A DNA stretch of 64,000 bases from Saprospiraceae bacterium (GCA_016716335.1 JADJWN010000007.1:1-64000), one strand, 5' to 3'; positions 6,487 to 17,600 are shown, counted from the stretch's first letter. The notes: generated by a model not told the origin, from the letters alone. Numbers and translations: made by a program.

Positions 6487-9246
6487 ATGAAAAATTTATT
6501 CATACTATGCTTTATGGTATTGGCAGTCACGGTGTCAGCACAAAGATACACGGTCAAAGGAGTACTCCAGGATGCAGATAAAAATGAGCTTATAGGTGCT
6601 GTTGTGGTATTGCTGAATCCTTCAGATTCGGTAATGATAGCCTATGGAGTATCCAACACAAAAGGAGAATTTTCACTTCCCAATATTAAGGCAGGCAGTT
6701 ATAATATGCAGATCACCTATGTAGGTTATGGCACAATCCAGCGATTGCTCGAACTTACCGGAGAAGAAAAGACCAGAGATCTGGGCATTATCGTCATGGG
6801 GCAGGAGAGTCAGATGATTTCTGAAGTTACCATAACTGCTGAATATGTGCCTATTAAAATTACTAAAGACACCATGGAATTCAATGCGGATGCCTTCAAG
6901 GTTCAGCCCAATGCTGTGGTTGAAGAATTACTGAAGAAACTGCCGGGTGTCGAGGTAGATGCCGAAGGAAATATCAAGGTGCAGGGAGAAGATGTCAAGG
7001 CGGTGACTGTGGATGGTAAGGATTTTTTCGGTAAAGACCCCAAGATGGCTACCAAAAATCTGCCTGCCGATGCTGTGAAGAAAGTTCAGGTGTTCGACCG
7101 TAAATCAAGGACATCAGAATTTACAGGCATAGATGATGGCAATGATGAAAAGACCATCAATCTCGAACTCAAGGAAAACAGAAAGGGTGGATCCTTCGGC
7201 AATGTCAGCGCCGGATATGGTACCGATCAGCGATATGAGTCCAAGCTGATGATGAATAAATTTGCCAAGGCAACCCAATTCTCCTTCATAGGCAGCCTGA
7301 ATAATCTCAATCAGACAGGGATCAGTGCAAGTGACTTTATGTCTTTGTCCGGCAATACCGGAGGTGGAGGTTTTGGAAGAAATCCGGGAGGCAATACAGG
7401 AGCTCCCATCAGTTGGGGACCCAATAACAACGGCGAAATTACCTCAGGTACTGCAGGTCTCAATTTCAATCATGAGTTCGCCAATAAAAGCAAAATCAAT
7501 GCAAGTTATTATCTGAAACAGGCCAGAACCAATCTGATTCAGACCAGTAAGGCCGAAAACTTCCTTCAGGACAGAGTGATCTATTCTGATACCGATAATC
7601 TCGCCAATACAAAAAATACCAATCACGCTTTCTATACCAATCTGGATCTGAAGATAGACAGTACCACAGAGCTGCAATGGATCAACAATGTGACGGTCAG
7701 AGCCAGTAATTCGGATTCAGACAGAAATGTGCTTACGCTGAGTGATATCAGAGAGTCTCTCAACTCCAGCCACCAGTTGCAAAAATCCAATTCTGACCAA
7801 GCATCCTACACCGGAGAGATCAATCTCAGAAAAAGACTGAAAAAGAAAGGGAAAACCATCACACTGGACGGGAGATTTTCGACCAGTGCATCAGATGATT
7901 TTACGCATCTGATCAGTGAGATATTTGACAGAAATGCTGTACTTAACCTGCAGAGATCTGTTTTCCAAAACCAGGATGGTCAGAATAATGCCAACAGTTA
8001 CAATTTCGGATTGAACTATACAGAGCCGCTGAGTGATCTGTGGTTTCTGACTTTGAATGCATCGAGACGAAATAATAATACAGAATTGATCCGTGAGTTC
8101 AGAGATCTCGATCCGGAGACACTCACCAATGAAACCGTGAATGACTTGCTGAGCCGGGCCTATGACAATACATTTTCCTATAATGTGGCAGGTGCTAATT
8201 TCAGATTCAGAAATCAGACTGTCAATCTGACTTTTGGGGGAGATTTTCAGCAGTCAGCACTTAATGGTAAAATCCGGAATATATCGGACCCCATAGAAAA
8301 GGACTTTTTCTTTTTTCTGCCCAAGGCAAGTTTCCAGTTGGAGAATGCCAATCTGAGATTCAATTATTTCACTTCCATCAGGGAACCGTCTATAGATCAG
8401 CTTCAACCTGTACCGGACAATTCAGATCCGCTGAATATCTATGTGGGCAATCCTGACCTCGTACCGGAGTACAGACATAACATCAATGTTCGGTATAACT
8501 ATTTCGACCAGTTCAATTTCCGGGGCTTTTTTGCCAATCTGCGGGTAGGATATACTAAAAACAGAATCACCACAGCATCGCTGGTAGATGAGTTTTTTGT
8601 CAGGTTCAGAAGACCGTTGAATACAGCAGGCGAAACCAACCTGGGTGGAAGCTTTAATTATACCAGTCCGCTGAATGTCATCGGAGCCAGATTCAGGGCA
8701 GGAATCAACAGCTCCTGGACCAATGGTATCAACTTCATTCAGAACGTGGAAACCGGAATTGACAGGCTGAGCAATGGCTTTAATTTTACTATCGAGAATA
8801 AGAAGAAAGACAGATTTGATCTGTCATTGACTACCCGTTATTCATTCAACAATACTTTTTACAAAGAAAACAGTGCGCTGAACAACAGCTTTGTCAATCA
8901 GACCTATGAAGGTGGGCTTGCGGTATTTCCGGGCAAAGGACGGACCATAGACACCAGATATGAATTGTATATCTATGCGCAGGCCGGATTCACAGAAGAC
9001 ACAAAAATCAATCTCTGGCAGGCATCCGTATCCAAAGCTTTTTTCAACAACAGGCTGACCACAAAACTCAGAGTATTTGATATTCTGAATCAGAACCAGG
9101 GAGTGACCCGAAGTGCGGTGGACAATTTAATCTCTGAAACGATTTCCAATACCATCGGAAGATATTTTATGTTCAGTGTACAGTACAATCTCAGTGCCTT
9201 CGGTACGCAGCAGCCATCCGGTCAAAGGATTATGATGATGCATTGA
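6487..9246 (+). CDS. Outer-membrane beta-barrel receptor with carboxypeptidase-regulatory-like domain
   Basis: A 919-residue TonB-dependent-receptor-like protein. It has a signal peptide (MKNLFILCFMVLAVTVSAQ). A CarboxypepD_reg-like beta-sandwich spans residues about 20-105, beginning YTVKGVLQDADKNELIGA. A plug-like region follows at about 115-240, with EELLKKLPGVEVDAEGNIKV and VTVDGKDFFGKDPKMAT, and then a long C-terminal barrel. The plug wording is that of the outer membrane beta-barrel group usually found next to GLPGLI genes, not that of SusC. A Gly/Asn-rich stretch (GGGGFGRNPGGNTG) occurs near residue 295. Location is the outer membrane. The ligand is unknown; the neighbouring GLPGLI protein is probably a partner. 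Confidence 0.88.
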   Translation: MKNLFILCFMVLAVTVSAQRYTVKGVLQDADKNELIGAVVVLLNPSDSVMIAYGVSNTKGEFSLPNIKAGSYNMQITYVGYGTIQRLLELTGEEKTRDLGIIVMGQESQMISEVTITAEYVPIKITKDTMEFNADAFKVQPNAVVEELLKKLPGVEVDAEGNIKVQGEDVKAVTVDGKDFFGKDPKMATKNLPADAVKKVQVFDRKSRTSEFTGIDDGNDEKTINLELKENRKGGSFGNVSAGYGTDQRYESKLMMNKFAKATQFSFIGSLNNLNQTGISASDFMSLSGNTGGGGFGRNPGGNTGAPISWGPNNNGEITSGTAGLNFNHEFANKSKINASYYLKQARTNLIQTSKAENFLQDRVIYSDTDNLANTKNTNHAFYTNLDLKIDSTTELQWINNVTVRASNSDSDRNVLTLSDIRESLNSSHQLQKSNSDQASYTGEINLRKRLKKKGKTITLDGRFSTSASDDFTHLISEIFDRNAVLNLQRSVFQNQDGQNNANSYNFGLNYTEPLSDLWFLTLNASRRNNNTELIREFRDLDPETLTNETVNDLLSRAYDNTFSYNVAGANFRFRNQTVNLTFGGDFQQSALNGKIRNISDPIEKDFFFFLPKASFQLENANLRFNYFTSIREPSIDQLQPVPDNSDPLNIYVGNPDLVPEYRHNINVRYNYFDQFNFRGFFANLRVGYTKNRITTASLVDEFFVRFRRPLNTAGETNLGGSFNYTSPLNVIGARFRAGINSSWTNGINFIQNVETGIDRLSNGFNFTIENKKKDRFDLSLTTRYSFNNTFYKENSALNNSFVNQTYEGGLAVFPGKGRTIDTRYELYIYAQAGFTEDTKINLWQASVSKAFFNNRLTTKLRVFDILNQNQGVTRSAVDNLISETISNTIGRYFMFSVQYNLSAFGTQQPSGQRIMMMH

Positions 9247-9693
9247 TAGGGCTTGTCTTAGCGTCATTTGTTAGTCGTAGCGTCATTTGTTAGTCGTAGC
9301 GTCCACACTACGATTCTATATCCTCCAATGTTAGTCGTAGCGTCTTCGCTACGATTCAATATTGTCCCGGTTTCCAGCCGGATAAAAGCTAATTTGGTTA
9401 GTCGTAGCGTCCACGCTACGATTCCATATCCACCCGGTTTCCAGCCGGAGATATGCAATATATAAACTGGTTGAACCCGTTCTTCATCCTGCCCCCCATC
9501 ATCAATCCACTTTCACTACCTGCTTGATTAATAACTTTTACCCCTTTGACAATAGGATAAATCTACATATGATTCAAAGTTAACCATTTTCTTCTCATTC
9601 TGCCGAAGAGTGGATTTGTTTTTTATTTATTCCTTGATATTTGTATTTATAGCTACAATATTTGGCTTTTAAAGCAAACTAAGATAAAGATAT
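9247..9693. other. Gene-free stretch with palindromic repeats in its first half
   Basis: Bases 9252-9450 are filled by the GTCGTAGCG repeat family described separately. From about 9455 to 9693 the sequence is AT-rich and I see no gene, promoter or hairpin that stands out. Open frames here are made by the repeats themselves. Confidence 0.7.
9252..9450 (+). repeat. Array of GTCGTAGCGTCCACGCTACGA palindromes (second REP-like family)
   Basis: Five degenerate units, each starting (TTA)GTCGTAGCGTC, begin near 9252, 9271, 9290, 9330 and 9398. The complete units form a hairpin TCGTAGCG-TCCA-CGCTACGA. Two units are followed by ATATCC(A) and a second small palindrome CCCGGTTTCCAGCCGG (9367-9382 and 9433-9448). 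A sixth copy is at 9919-9970. This composite layout, a long hairpin plus a short CCGG palindrome, looks like a REP/BIME-type mobile repeat. No transposase matching it is in the window. Confidence 0.8.
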
Positions 9694-9918
9694 TTATGTG
9701 ACATATTTCACATCCCTGACCTTCCAGTAGCTCGCCAACGCAAGTGCCGAGATCAGATGCCATATACTCCACCACGCTACAATGAGTGCCATACCACCGA
9801 GGCCATTAAAGAAATTGAAGATCAGTACCAAAGCCAACCCTGAGTTTTGAATGCCGGTTTCGATGGCTATGGCTCTTCTGTCCTTCACAGGTCTGCCAGT
9901 AAGAGAAGCAAAACTCAT
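9694..9918 (-). pseudogene. C-terminal remnant of a bile acid:Na+ symporter (BASS) family transporter
   Basis: About 74 residues with RRAIAIETGIQNSGLALVL and WWSIWHLISALALASYW. This resembles the last two membrane helices of BASS transporters, where an E-x-G-x-Q-N-x-x-L motif takes part in sodium binding. The N-terminal three quarters are absent. On the 5' side the homology ends exactly where a GTCGTAGCG palindrome (9919-9970) begins. The open frame runs on into the repeat (residues before MSFASL), but that part is repeat-encoded. It is a broken, non-functional transporter gene, cut by the repeat or by a rearrangement there. Confidence 0.65.
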
Positions 9919-9970
9919 GTTAGTCGTAGCGTCCACGCTACGATTCCATATCTTGTCGGTTTTCAGCCGT
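9919..9970 (+). repeat. Sixth copy of the GTCGTAGCG palindrome unit at the break of the BASS remnant
   Basis: TTAGTCGTAGCGTCCACGCTACGATTCCATATC is present as a full unit (given here by position), followed by GTCGGTTTTCAGCCG. It matches the composite unit at 9398-9448 and abuts the transporter fragment. Confidence 0.75.
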
Positions 9971-10063
9971 AAATACAATATAGCATAATTAAAATAATTC
10001 CAATATTCATCCGAAAAATAGCCCTTGATTTAATCCGTGGGCTATGTAAAAAGCCGTGTTTAG

Positions 10064-10083
10064 AACCGTTTCAACGGTTTTTT
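10064..10083 (+). terminator. Hairpin AACCGTT-TC-AACGGTT with T run
   Basis: A perfect 7-base inverted repeat with a 2-base loop is followed by T residues on the plus strand. It sits between the BASS remnant and the end of truC, both on the minus strand, so its use is unclear. It may be a mobile palindrome or stop antisense transcription. Confidence 0.35.
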
Positions 10084-10093
10084 ATAAACTTCC

Positions 10094-10807
10094 TTATGTC
10101 TCCAGATTTAGGTCCATTGTATCGCTTGTGTGAAACCCCAGCAACCCAAGCATCCTCCCGAACTCATCGTGCACCGGACAGAAAATCTCAATGAATTTTT
10201 TTGTCGCAGGATGTGTAAATGCCAGATATGAAGCATGCAGCATCAGATCCTGCAATCCAAAGTTTTCCAAAAGCAGGCGATTCTGTTTATTGCATCCATA
10301 AGGTCTGTCGCCTAAGATCGGATGTCTGATGTGCGCCATGTGCCGCCGAAGTTGGTGCATTCGGCCGGTGAGCGGTGTAAGAGTGGCGAATGAATATCTG
10401 GATGTCGGAAATTGGCCATGCGGCAGGTCAATTTCTGCTCTGCTCAGACATTGGAGCTTGGTCACAGCTTCCTGCATTTTGTTTTTGGTATTGGCTAAGG
10501 GGTAATCTATCAGGATTTCATCATTCACAAAGCCTCTCAGTATAGCCAGATATTTTTTGTGAACTGCCCGGTTTTCAAATTCCTTATTCAGCAGGCTGTG
10601 TACTTCCTGATTTTTGGCAAAAAGCAGGACACCCGTGGTTTTCCTGTCCAATCGATGTGCTGCAAACACATAGTGCCCGCAATGATCTCTGACAATATCC
10701 ATGACACTCGGTCCTGCCTTGGCATCGAGATGGGTGGGATGCACAAATATACCGGCAGGTTTATTTACGGCAATGATGTGTTCGTCTTCATAAAGTATGG
10801 GGAGCAT
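10094..10807 (-). CDS. truC: RluA-family pseudouridine synthase, TruC-like
   Basis: This enzyme would isomerise a uridine in RNA; TruC acts on U65 of tRNA. The catalytic segment AAHRLDRKTTGVLLFAKN contains the family H-R-L-D with the active aspartate. The later GRMHQLRRHMAHIRHPILGD is close to the TruC version of that conserved block. I start at the ATG at 10807 (MLPILYEDEHIIAVNKPAG), which matches where the family begins. The frame stays open to an ATG at 10879 that would add 24 residues with no family match. From 10807 the length is 237 residues, near the usual TruC size. A longer start cannot be excluded. Confidence 0.85.
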   Translation of the reverse strand: MLPILYEDEHIIAVNKPAGIFVHPTHLDAKAGPSVMDIVRDHCGHYVFAAHRLDRKTTGVLLFAKNQEVHSLLNKEFENRAVHKKYLAILRGFVNDEILIDYPLANTKNKMQEAVTKLQCLSRAEIDLPHGQFPTSRYSFATLTPLTGRMHQLRRHMAHIRHPILGDRPYGCNKQNRLLLENFGLQDLMLHASYLAFTHPATKKFIEIFCPVHDEFGRMLGLLGFHTSDTMDLNLET

Positions 10808-10916
10808 ATCGGATATAAATATTGCAAATTCTGGATTTTCCCTTTTTAGTTTTGACATGATTTTTGCATGCTGTGGCAAAAATCCCGCTAAAACAATGGG
10901 CTATCATCTAATTTAA

Positions 10917-10936
10917 CCATGGGCTAAAGCCCATGG
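10917..10936. repeat. Palindrome CCATGGGCTAAAGCCCATGG
   Basis: A perfect 9-base inverted repeat around AA in the gap between truC and lolA. A half-site AGCCCATGG appears again near 25212. It is probably a third short mobile palindrome family; no T run follows, so it is not a terminator. Confidence 0.5.
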
Positions 10937-11036
10937 CTTATAATTTTTGACCCATACTGGGTCATTTTTTTGAAAAATATTCCAATAAAAAATTCTGAGT
11001 CTTTTACAATCAAATAATTAATTTTCGAAATCAGAC

Positions 11037-11077
11037 AAAATAAAAAGCGATTCTAAGTGGTTGAAGCTTAGAATCGC
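11037..11077 (-). terminator. Intrinsic terminator of lolA
   Basis: Arms GCGATTCTAAG (11047-11057) and CTTAGAATCGC (11067-11077) pair perfectly over 11 bases. On the minus strand the hairpin is followed by CTTTTTATTTTG. It lies 34 bases after the lolA stop codon. Confidence 0.8.
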
Positions 11078-11110
11078 CGGTTGGTAAACTGAGTACTGAA
11101 TTGGTTCTAT

Positions 11111-11785
11111 TTAATCAATTCTCAGATCTTCAATATGAACACCGGGATAGGCCTTTGGGTTGAATGTGAATATTCCGGGCTCATAGGTTTTATTGGGAAT
11201 GATATCATTGACTTTTAATGTATATCTCGAACCATCTTTCGAAAAGATACGCAAAGATAGCATTTTATTGGCATTTTTATCCACCGTAAGGCGCATTTTT
11301 GAATACTCGGATTTTTTATCCAAAGGTTTGAATTCTATGTCTGCCACCTGCTTTCCATTCTCTGTGCGCTCTTCTACTACGGCATATACATAATTGCCCT
11401 TTTCGTACAATCGCAACATCTGTTTGGGTGACAACATGTCCCCATCATTTTCGTCCACATTGCTGATCTGTACTTCTTTATTTTTTTTCAGATATACCCA
11501 GTTGGTCTTGCCGTCTGAATATATTTCCTGATCGTTCATTTTGACATTAAACTTTTTCCCATCCTGTATCACGCTACCCTTTTGTACTTCGGCGGGTTGG
11601 TTGGGAAATTCCATCGTAAGCTCAAATTTGACTTCCATGGTTTTGTAGGAGTCATATTGTTTTTTGAGTTTGTCCAACAGGCTTTTTGCTTTGGGATCGA
11701 TATCCTTTTTGGAAGTCATGGTGGATTGAGCATATATACCCGAAAATCCGAGAATCAATCCGCATATAAGAAGAGGTCGCCACAT
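11111..11785 (-). CDS. lolA: LolA-like periplasmic outer-membrane lipoprotein carrier
   Basis: A 224-residue exported protein with signal peptide MWRPLLICGLILGFSGIYAQ. LolA binds the acyl chains of lipoproteins and carries them across the periplasm. The family pattern is seen in AKSLLDKLKKQYDSYKTMEVKFELTM-type helix and strand at the start, then SDGKTNWVYLKKNKEVQISN, and the closing NDIIPNKTYEPGIFTFNPK. Length is normal for Bacteroidota LolA. It is a single-gene unit with its own terminator (11037-11077). No LolB is visible, as is usual in this phylum. Confidence 0.88.
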   Translation of the reverse strand: MWRPLLICGLILGFSGIYAQSTMTSKKDIDPKAKSLLDKLKKQYDSYKTMEVKFELTMEFPNQPAEVQKGSVIQDGKKFNVKMNDQEIYSDGKTNWVYLKKNKEVQISNVDENDGDMLSPKQMLRLYEKGNYVYAVVEERTENGKQVADIEFKPLDKKSEYSKMRLTVDKNANKMLSLRIFSKDGSRYTLKVNDIIPNKTYEPGIFTFNPKAYPGVHIEDLRID

Positions 11786-12007
11786 AAGTGAAGAATTTTC
11801 TATAAAGACAAATCTGACACCAAAGTGTTACATCATCGCCGTCAATGATTTGTTAAAGCAATTTTACACAGTCCAAAGAACTGCTGTCTTCAGAGGGATT
11901 ACTCTGCTAATTCCTTTTATGATGGTAGTAAATACAGAAGCAGATTGAGGATGGCTGTCTGCATACCATCATACTCACACGAGGTTCATTAGATAGCATT
12001 ATCGCCA

Positions 12008-13677
12008 TTATTGTTCAGTTACCACCACTTCTGTCCTGCGGTTGGCCTGATGTAATGTTTCACTACAGTGAACGCCATCCCTGCATTGATTGACGGGTTC
12101 TGACTCACCCCGGCCTTCGTGGCTCAGACGTTGAGGATTTATTCCTTTCATTATGAGATATTTTACGGCCGACAGGGCTCTTTTTTCGGACAATTTCTGA
12201 TTGTACGCATGAGACCCTCTGCTGTCTGTATGTGCTATAAGCCGGATTTTAAGGTTGGGTCTTTGTCTGAGTATTTCAAATAAATTATCCAGAATCAATG
12301 CAGCATCTGACCGTATATTCCATTTGTCAAAGTCATAATATAATCCCTCCAGTACAAAGCTGTCAGGGAGTTTATGGTCAGAGACGGTCACCGGGGGTGT
12401 GGGATTGCTGAATTCAGGTACAGATACCGATTCCATTGGTGAGGAAAGTGCGGATTTTCGACTGTTTTCCTGAATGTTTACGATATCTTCTGTATTGAAT
12501 GCTGTCTCTTTATCATCGGATTTTAGTAGCTGAAAATGATAAATATTATCCACACCCGCATGCTCCCGTGTGCTGGTAAAATATCCCGTTTTGGTAGAGG
12601 CATCATATATCAGGCCATAATCATCGGCTTCAGAATTGAATGGGGGCGGAAGTAATACGGGTTTTGTTATACTGTCCCTTTTTATTTCTGCATAGTACAG
12701 ATCCAGACCGCCATAACCTCCGGGTCTGTCGGAGCTGAATACAAAACCAACTGACCCTGTGAATACAGGAAAAGCATCTGTAAAAATACTGTTCACATTG
12801 CGGGTAGTACCCGGACTGATTTTCCAGCTGTCTCCTTCGTTGATAGCAAGCATGAGATCCAGGCCATTTCTCGGGGTAAGGTCAGCACTGAACAGCAGTA
12901 GTTTATTTTTCGGATTTACTGATGGGTGGGCCACATTACCGGCCAATGAATTCAGATTAAAGGCATCTGACGCTAACCACTGATTATCCAGATGCTTTGC
13001 CAGGGCTATTTCAAGCGGAAAAATCCCTTTCCGGACTTTTGCTTCCGGTTGCGGGTATAGTACATTACTTTCAGATCATTGGAAAAAGTACATGCTCCGG
13101 TATTGAAAGTATTTTTTAATTCCGGTGCAAAGGTTTCGATACTGTTGCTTTCGGTATCGAAGATATAAAGTCGTGAAAAGTTTTGCCCTGTAAACACATC
13201 TTTGGATGATTTGCCGGGCCTTGCGGAAGAAAAAATAATGTTTTTGCCGAAGTAGGCAGGACTGTAGTCTGAATAAGCTGAATTGAAAGGGGCAGGCCGG
13301 ACTATAATGGTATCTGAAGCGGCGATGTCCGGTAAAATTCCGGGTTCAGCTTCGGGTAATGGTTTATTAGACGCATTTGGATGACCTGAAAGGCTTTTGA
13401 GTTTTTCGGATATGTGGAGCTTGTCCGGATAAATCTCCAGGATGCTTCGGTAATAGAAAGCGGCGTTTTCCACATCTCCAAGGTAGCGGTAGCTGTCGGC
13501 AAGATAATGCATGACCATGCTGTCCCGAGGCATCTGATTGAGACAGGACTTGAACAGGTCAATAGCCTGAGCAAATCTGAATGATTCAAAAGCTTTGAAG
13601 CCTTCGGTACATTTATGCTGACCCTGTAAATTGTGTGCAATGATGATAGCCAATAGTATAATCAGACGATTATTCAT
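12008..13677 (-). CDS. TPR / beta-propeller / OmpA-like protein of a T9SS cargo locus, one frameshift
   Basis: Rebuilt as one protein of about 556 residues. Its N-terminal part has a signal peptide and TPR-like helices (SMVMHYLADSYRYLGDVENAAFYYRSILEIYPD). PD40/WD40-type propeller blades follow, including IIFSSARPGKSSKDVF and FVFSSDRPGGYGGLDLYYA. The C-terminal OmpA domain binds peptidoglycan (YYDFDKWNIRSDAA, HTDSRGSHAYNQKLSEKRA). This TPR-propeller-OmpA order is that of PorE and related T9SS proteins that anchor the machine to the cell wall. The frame breaks at the A run 13019-13023; adding one base joins both halves without loss. It starts 3 bases after the PorP gene, so the two are in one operon. 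Confidence 0.85.
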
Positions 13678-13680
13678 AAT

Positions 13681-14637
13681 TCAAAATCTTGGAATATTGA
13701 AAATCTTATGAATTGACTGCACCTTCTGGTCCTGTTTGAGCCATCTGTACTGTAGGATAATCTCATGTGCAGTGCCTCCTATTTTTGTAAATTCTGAGTA
13801 CGTGTGATCATAAGCATAGCTTAGTGATAATTCAGGCAATAACATAATTTCCAGCATTGCAGAGACTGCATCACCGGTGCGGTATGCCAATCCTGCTGAA
13901 AACCTGTTTTTGTACCAGAACTGAACATTCACATCCGACTGCAGGGGAGCGGCTCTCTGATATCTTACAAAAACAAAAGGCTTGATATCAATATCCGCAG
14001 CTGGTACACTGAATACATATCCTGTAGAAAAATACCAATGTGGCTCAAGCAGTGGATAAGCAAACTGATTTTTCTGCAATCTGCCGCTGACCAATACCGG
14101 AACACCCAATCCGGCATAGTATCGGGTATTATGAATCAGCAACCCGAATCCGCCGGTGAGGGCATCATAGGTCTGGTTGTTTTCATACACAGGGTCAGGC
14201 AGGCCGGGCTGAGGGGTGATAAGTCGGTCGAAATTGCTGTCAATTCTTATATATCCTGCCTTGATACCACTGCTCAGCTGCCATTCATCTTTCAGCCTCA
14301 GATGGTACGCATAGTTGACCTGTGCAAACCACTGGCGATCAAAACCTACAGATTCTTTTATGATATTCATGCCATAGCCTGCATTTCCGGAGGATATTGG
14401 TGACTGGAAGGCAGCAGCAATGGTCTGTGGCCCGCCTTCCACATTGGCCCACTGGCTCCGAAAAGCCAAATCTGCCTTTTTCAGTCCCTGTCTGCCTGTG
14501 GATGCCGGATTGAAAAGCATGTGATTGTCAAAGGTGTATTTGGGTAAACATGGGTTGCTGCTGGGCATGACCGGCGGCTAAACCGAATAACAGACCTGCA
14601 ATCAGGTTGCATAGAATATTACGCTTTTATACCTCAT
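13681..14637 (-). CDS. PorP/SprF family T9SS membrane protein, two compensating frameshifts
   Basis: PorP/SprF proteins are outer-membrane barrels that anchor or help export T9SS cargo. The intact frame 13681-14568 begins abnormally at MPSSNPCLPKYTFDN. Reading from the ATG at 14637, which overlaps the stop codon of the preceding gene as TGATG, gives signal peptide MRYKSVIFYAT...AQQQPMFTQ. One base must be added near 14605 and one removed at the run 14539-14541 to reach TFDNHMLFNPASTG. F-N-P-A-x-x-G is a PorP hallmark. The repaired length is 318 residues, normal for the family. It is sandwiched between its presumed cargo gene and the OmpA gene. Confidence 0.85.
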
Positions 14638-17600
14638 CAGTTACGCCTTATATCTACAAATGTGGTACGCTTGATATTTTCTTCCGGCCATTCCAACAGG
14701 AGGTAGTACGTACCCTGGGGCAGATCAGGGCCTTTATCGGACTGACCTTTCCAGCTGTTGTCATATCGGGGATTACTGTACACTATATTGCCCCATACAT
14801 TGAATACGGTCACTCTCAGGGGACTGCAAAATTCATCTACAGGCAGCAGGTAAAAATCATTTACCCCATCTCCATTGGGAGAAAATCCATTGGGCAATAC
14901 TATGGTACCACCTTCCTTACATCTCTTGCGTACCTCAATATTTACCAGGATACTGGCTTTACATCCATCAGCATCCACCAGCTCGAGGGTGTAGGAGGAT
15001 GAAGAATTTCCGTTGAATACAGGATCAGGACAGTCACTGCAGCTCAATCCTGTGGCAGGCATCCATCGGTAAGATAGATACTGCCCCGGCACTGTCAACT
15101 GCAGGTTTTCGCCCTCTGCTATCGAATAATAGGTGGTAAATCCGGGAGGCAATAAAGCTTCCTGTACCTGCAATCTCACACAGGCCGTACTGTCGCATCC
15201 GGATTGATTGATAAAATTCTGACAATATAATCCTGAAGTATAGATGACATTTCCAAACAGGACAATACTATCACCTTTGCAAAGGCTTCTTTCCTCATAG
15301 CTGCTGCTTACTGGAAGGAAATTAAGATCCACACAATGTATTTTCAGACAGCCATTACCTGTGATTACAGTGTCACAATACAATCCGGATTGATCTCTCA
15401 GTATCCCATGTACCATATAAGGCTGACCCTCACAGGTGGTAATCTGTTCCTGCAATAGGCTCGAGTCATCAAACCGTACAATAAGGGTCACATCGGCGAC
15501 ACATCCGTTTTTATCCTTTATGAGGGCATAGTACCTTTTTTCTTCCTGAGTGCCGGCACTGACTGTAAAGCGGTAACAATGTAAGTCAGGGCAGGGTGGA
15601 GCGGCATTGCTGTCCCAGCTGTAAAAAAGACTTTCATCCAGCGTTATCATTACCGTGTCTCCGATGCAGGCCTGGTAGTAGGAGATACTATCCGGAAAAT
15701 TGTCAGGACGTACAAAAATGACCTCGACCTGAAGGATTCTGTCGCAGTATCCATTATTGAATCGAAATTCATATAATCTGTTTTCCTGATTGATAATCAC
15801 AGGTGCAAAAGGCTTACTCAGATCCAGGTTTTGGGCTCCGGATATCACATTGTATCCAAATGGCTCCAACTCACTTATGTCCATCATGGCCACCGCACCT
15901 TTGCACCATTCATATTTTTTATACAACGGGGGCAGAGCTTGTACTGTGATACGGATACTGTCGGTGGCTGTACAGTTGCCTGAAGGATTGGTGGCAGTCC
16001 AATAGTATGTTGTATTTGTAGCAGGTGCCACCACAATAAAGTTGTTTCTGATTGTCAGTATATCCGGCCCTGTCCACATAGCATTGGTTCCGGAGAAAAA
16101 TATAAATGTGCTGTCTCCTTTGCAGATTTGGAGCTCCCGGGTGAGTAACACAGGTTTGCCTTCAGGATGTATATTAAAATAATGCGTGTATCTGCAACCG
16201 TCCGTATCGCTTTCAGTAAGTCTCAATTGTATTTGCCTCATGTTGTCACTTTCATCCAAAGACACAGTATTTACATTACAAAAGTTGCAGGAGATTTTGG
16301 GGTGATTTTCCCATACATAAGAGTGTCCGGGATTGAAATTCACACCTACGCTGATCATATCCGGCGTACAGATGGTCACATCTTTTTGACTGACTGGAAT
16401 AGGAGTATCCGGAAATTTTAAGATAGGATTGCAAAGACAATCATCCTGACTGAGCCAGATTCCCGAGCGGCAATACACTGCAGACAAATCTGTTTCAAAT
16501 TCAAGCTTCAAGACTTCGTTTGCCTTGATTGATGGAGACAGCAATTGTCTGATCTGTATATCCGGAGTGTCAAAAGTACCATTGTTGTTAATATCTCTAA
16601 AATAGATCAGGTTGACAGGTCCTGCTACAGTGTTTCCTGTATTGCGGATGATGATATGAGCTTTGCCCATTCCCGGCATGGAGTTATCTGCGGTAATGTA
16701 AAAGCTGTCTATGGACAGTTGAGGCTTACGGACTGTAAAAGCTCTGATCTGTTCTGCTCCCAAAAGCTAATACCAGGACAATTTTCTCCCGTGGATATAC
16801 AATTTGCCACCGACCGTGCAGCAATGAAACTACGGAGAAATTGGGTGCCGCAGGAGAGAGATGCAAATCCGGATGCATGGATAATCAGTCTGCCGGAAGA
16901 TATCTGGCCGGGCAGAGCTGCAATGATTTTATCAGGTGTTTTAGTTATGCTGTCAGCGGGTAAGTTGAAATCTGCAAATAAGCTATCAATTCTGATGTCC
17001 TGCGGAAATTCCAGTATCAGCACCGCTCCCTCACTTTCTTCCTTTACAAACTGCAATTCCCATTTTGCCACCTCATCACACAATACACTGTCGGGTGCTG
17101 AAAACTGAAGACTCACATTTGCCGGTGGCTGTACTCCTTGTATCCACATAGGAGCACCGTATCTCCGGATCACATTGGTCGGAGTACCGCAGATATGATT
17201 GGAGGCAGCTGTGTAGAGAATGCGTGAGCCCGAAATAAAATCGCAATCCGTACGGAAATTAAACCTGATAAAAACCCGGTTGAGCGGAAAGGACTGAATG
17301 CCCGGTAATCCATCCGGAAACAGGTCCGGAAGTAATGCATCCAGAATCCAGAAATATTCGCCGTTTGCCGTGATCTGGCCGTCAGCCAATGTTATAGGTT
17401 GATCTTCCATGCCGGGTATAATCATGCGTGTACTACCAGGTATGATGTGCAGGCCCTGCGGCAATCTGATATAAATCGCAGGCTGATATATATGGCCTGA
17501 ACCAGCATTGAATATTTCCAGTTGTACTTCGTTGCCGGAAGAGCATAAAGGAAAGGTCTGAGTTTGGGCCGGGAGGGATGAGCTCAATCAATCCTTTGGG

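Noticed and set aside
9252..9450. CRISPR array
   Set aside because: Repeat spacing is irregular, units are palindromic and degenerate, the segments between them are not unique spacers of constant length, and no cas genes are present.
9264..9465. Two short open frames on opposite strands over the palindromic array
   Set aside because: They are made of repeat units (RSVHTTILYPP and its complement) and have no coding features.
17433..17587. Overlap of two minus-strand frames as evidence of two genes
   Set aside because: Both frames read as one protein when one base is removed near 17566-17577; the second frame has no signal peptide or start context of its own.
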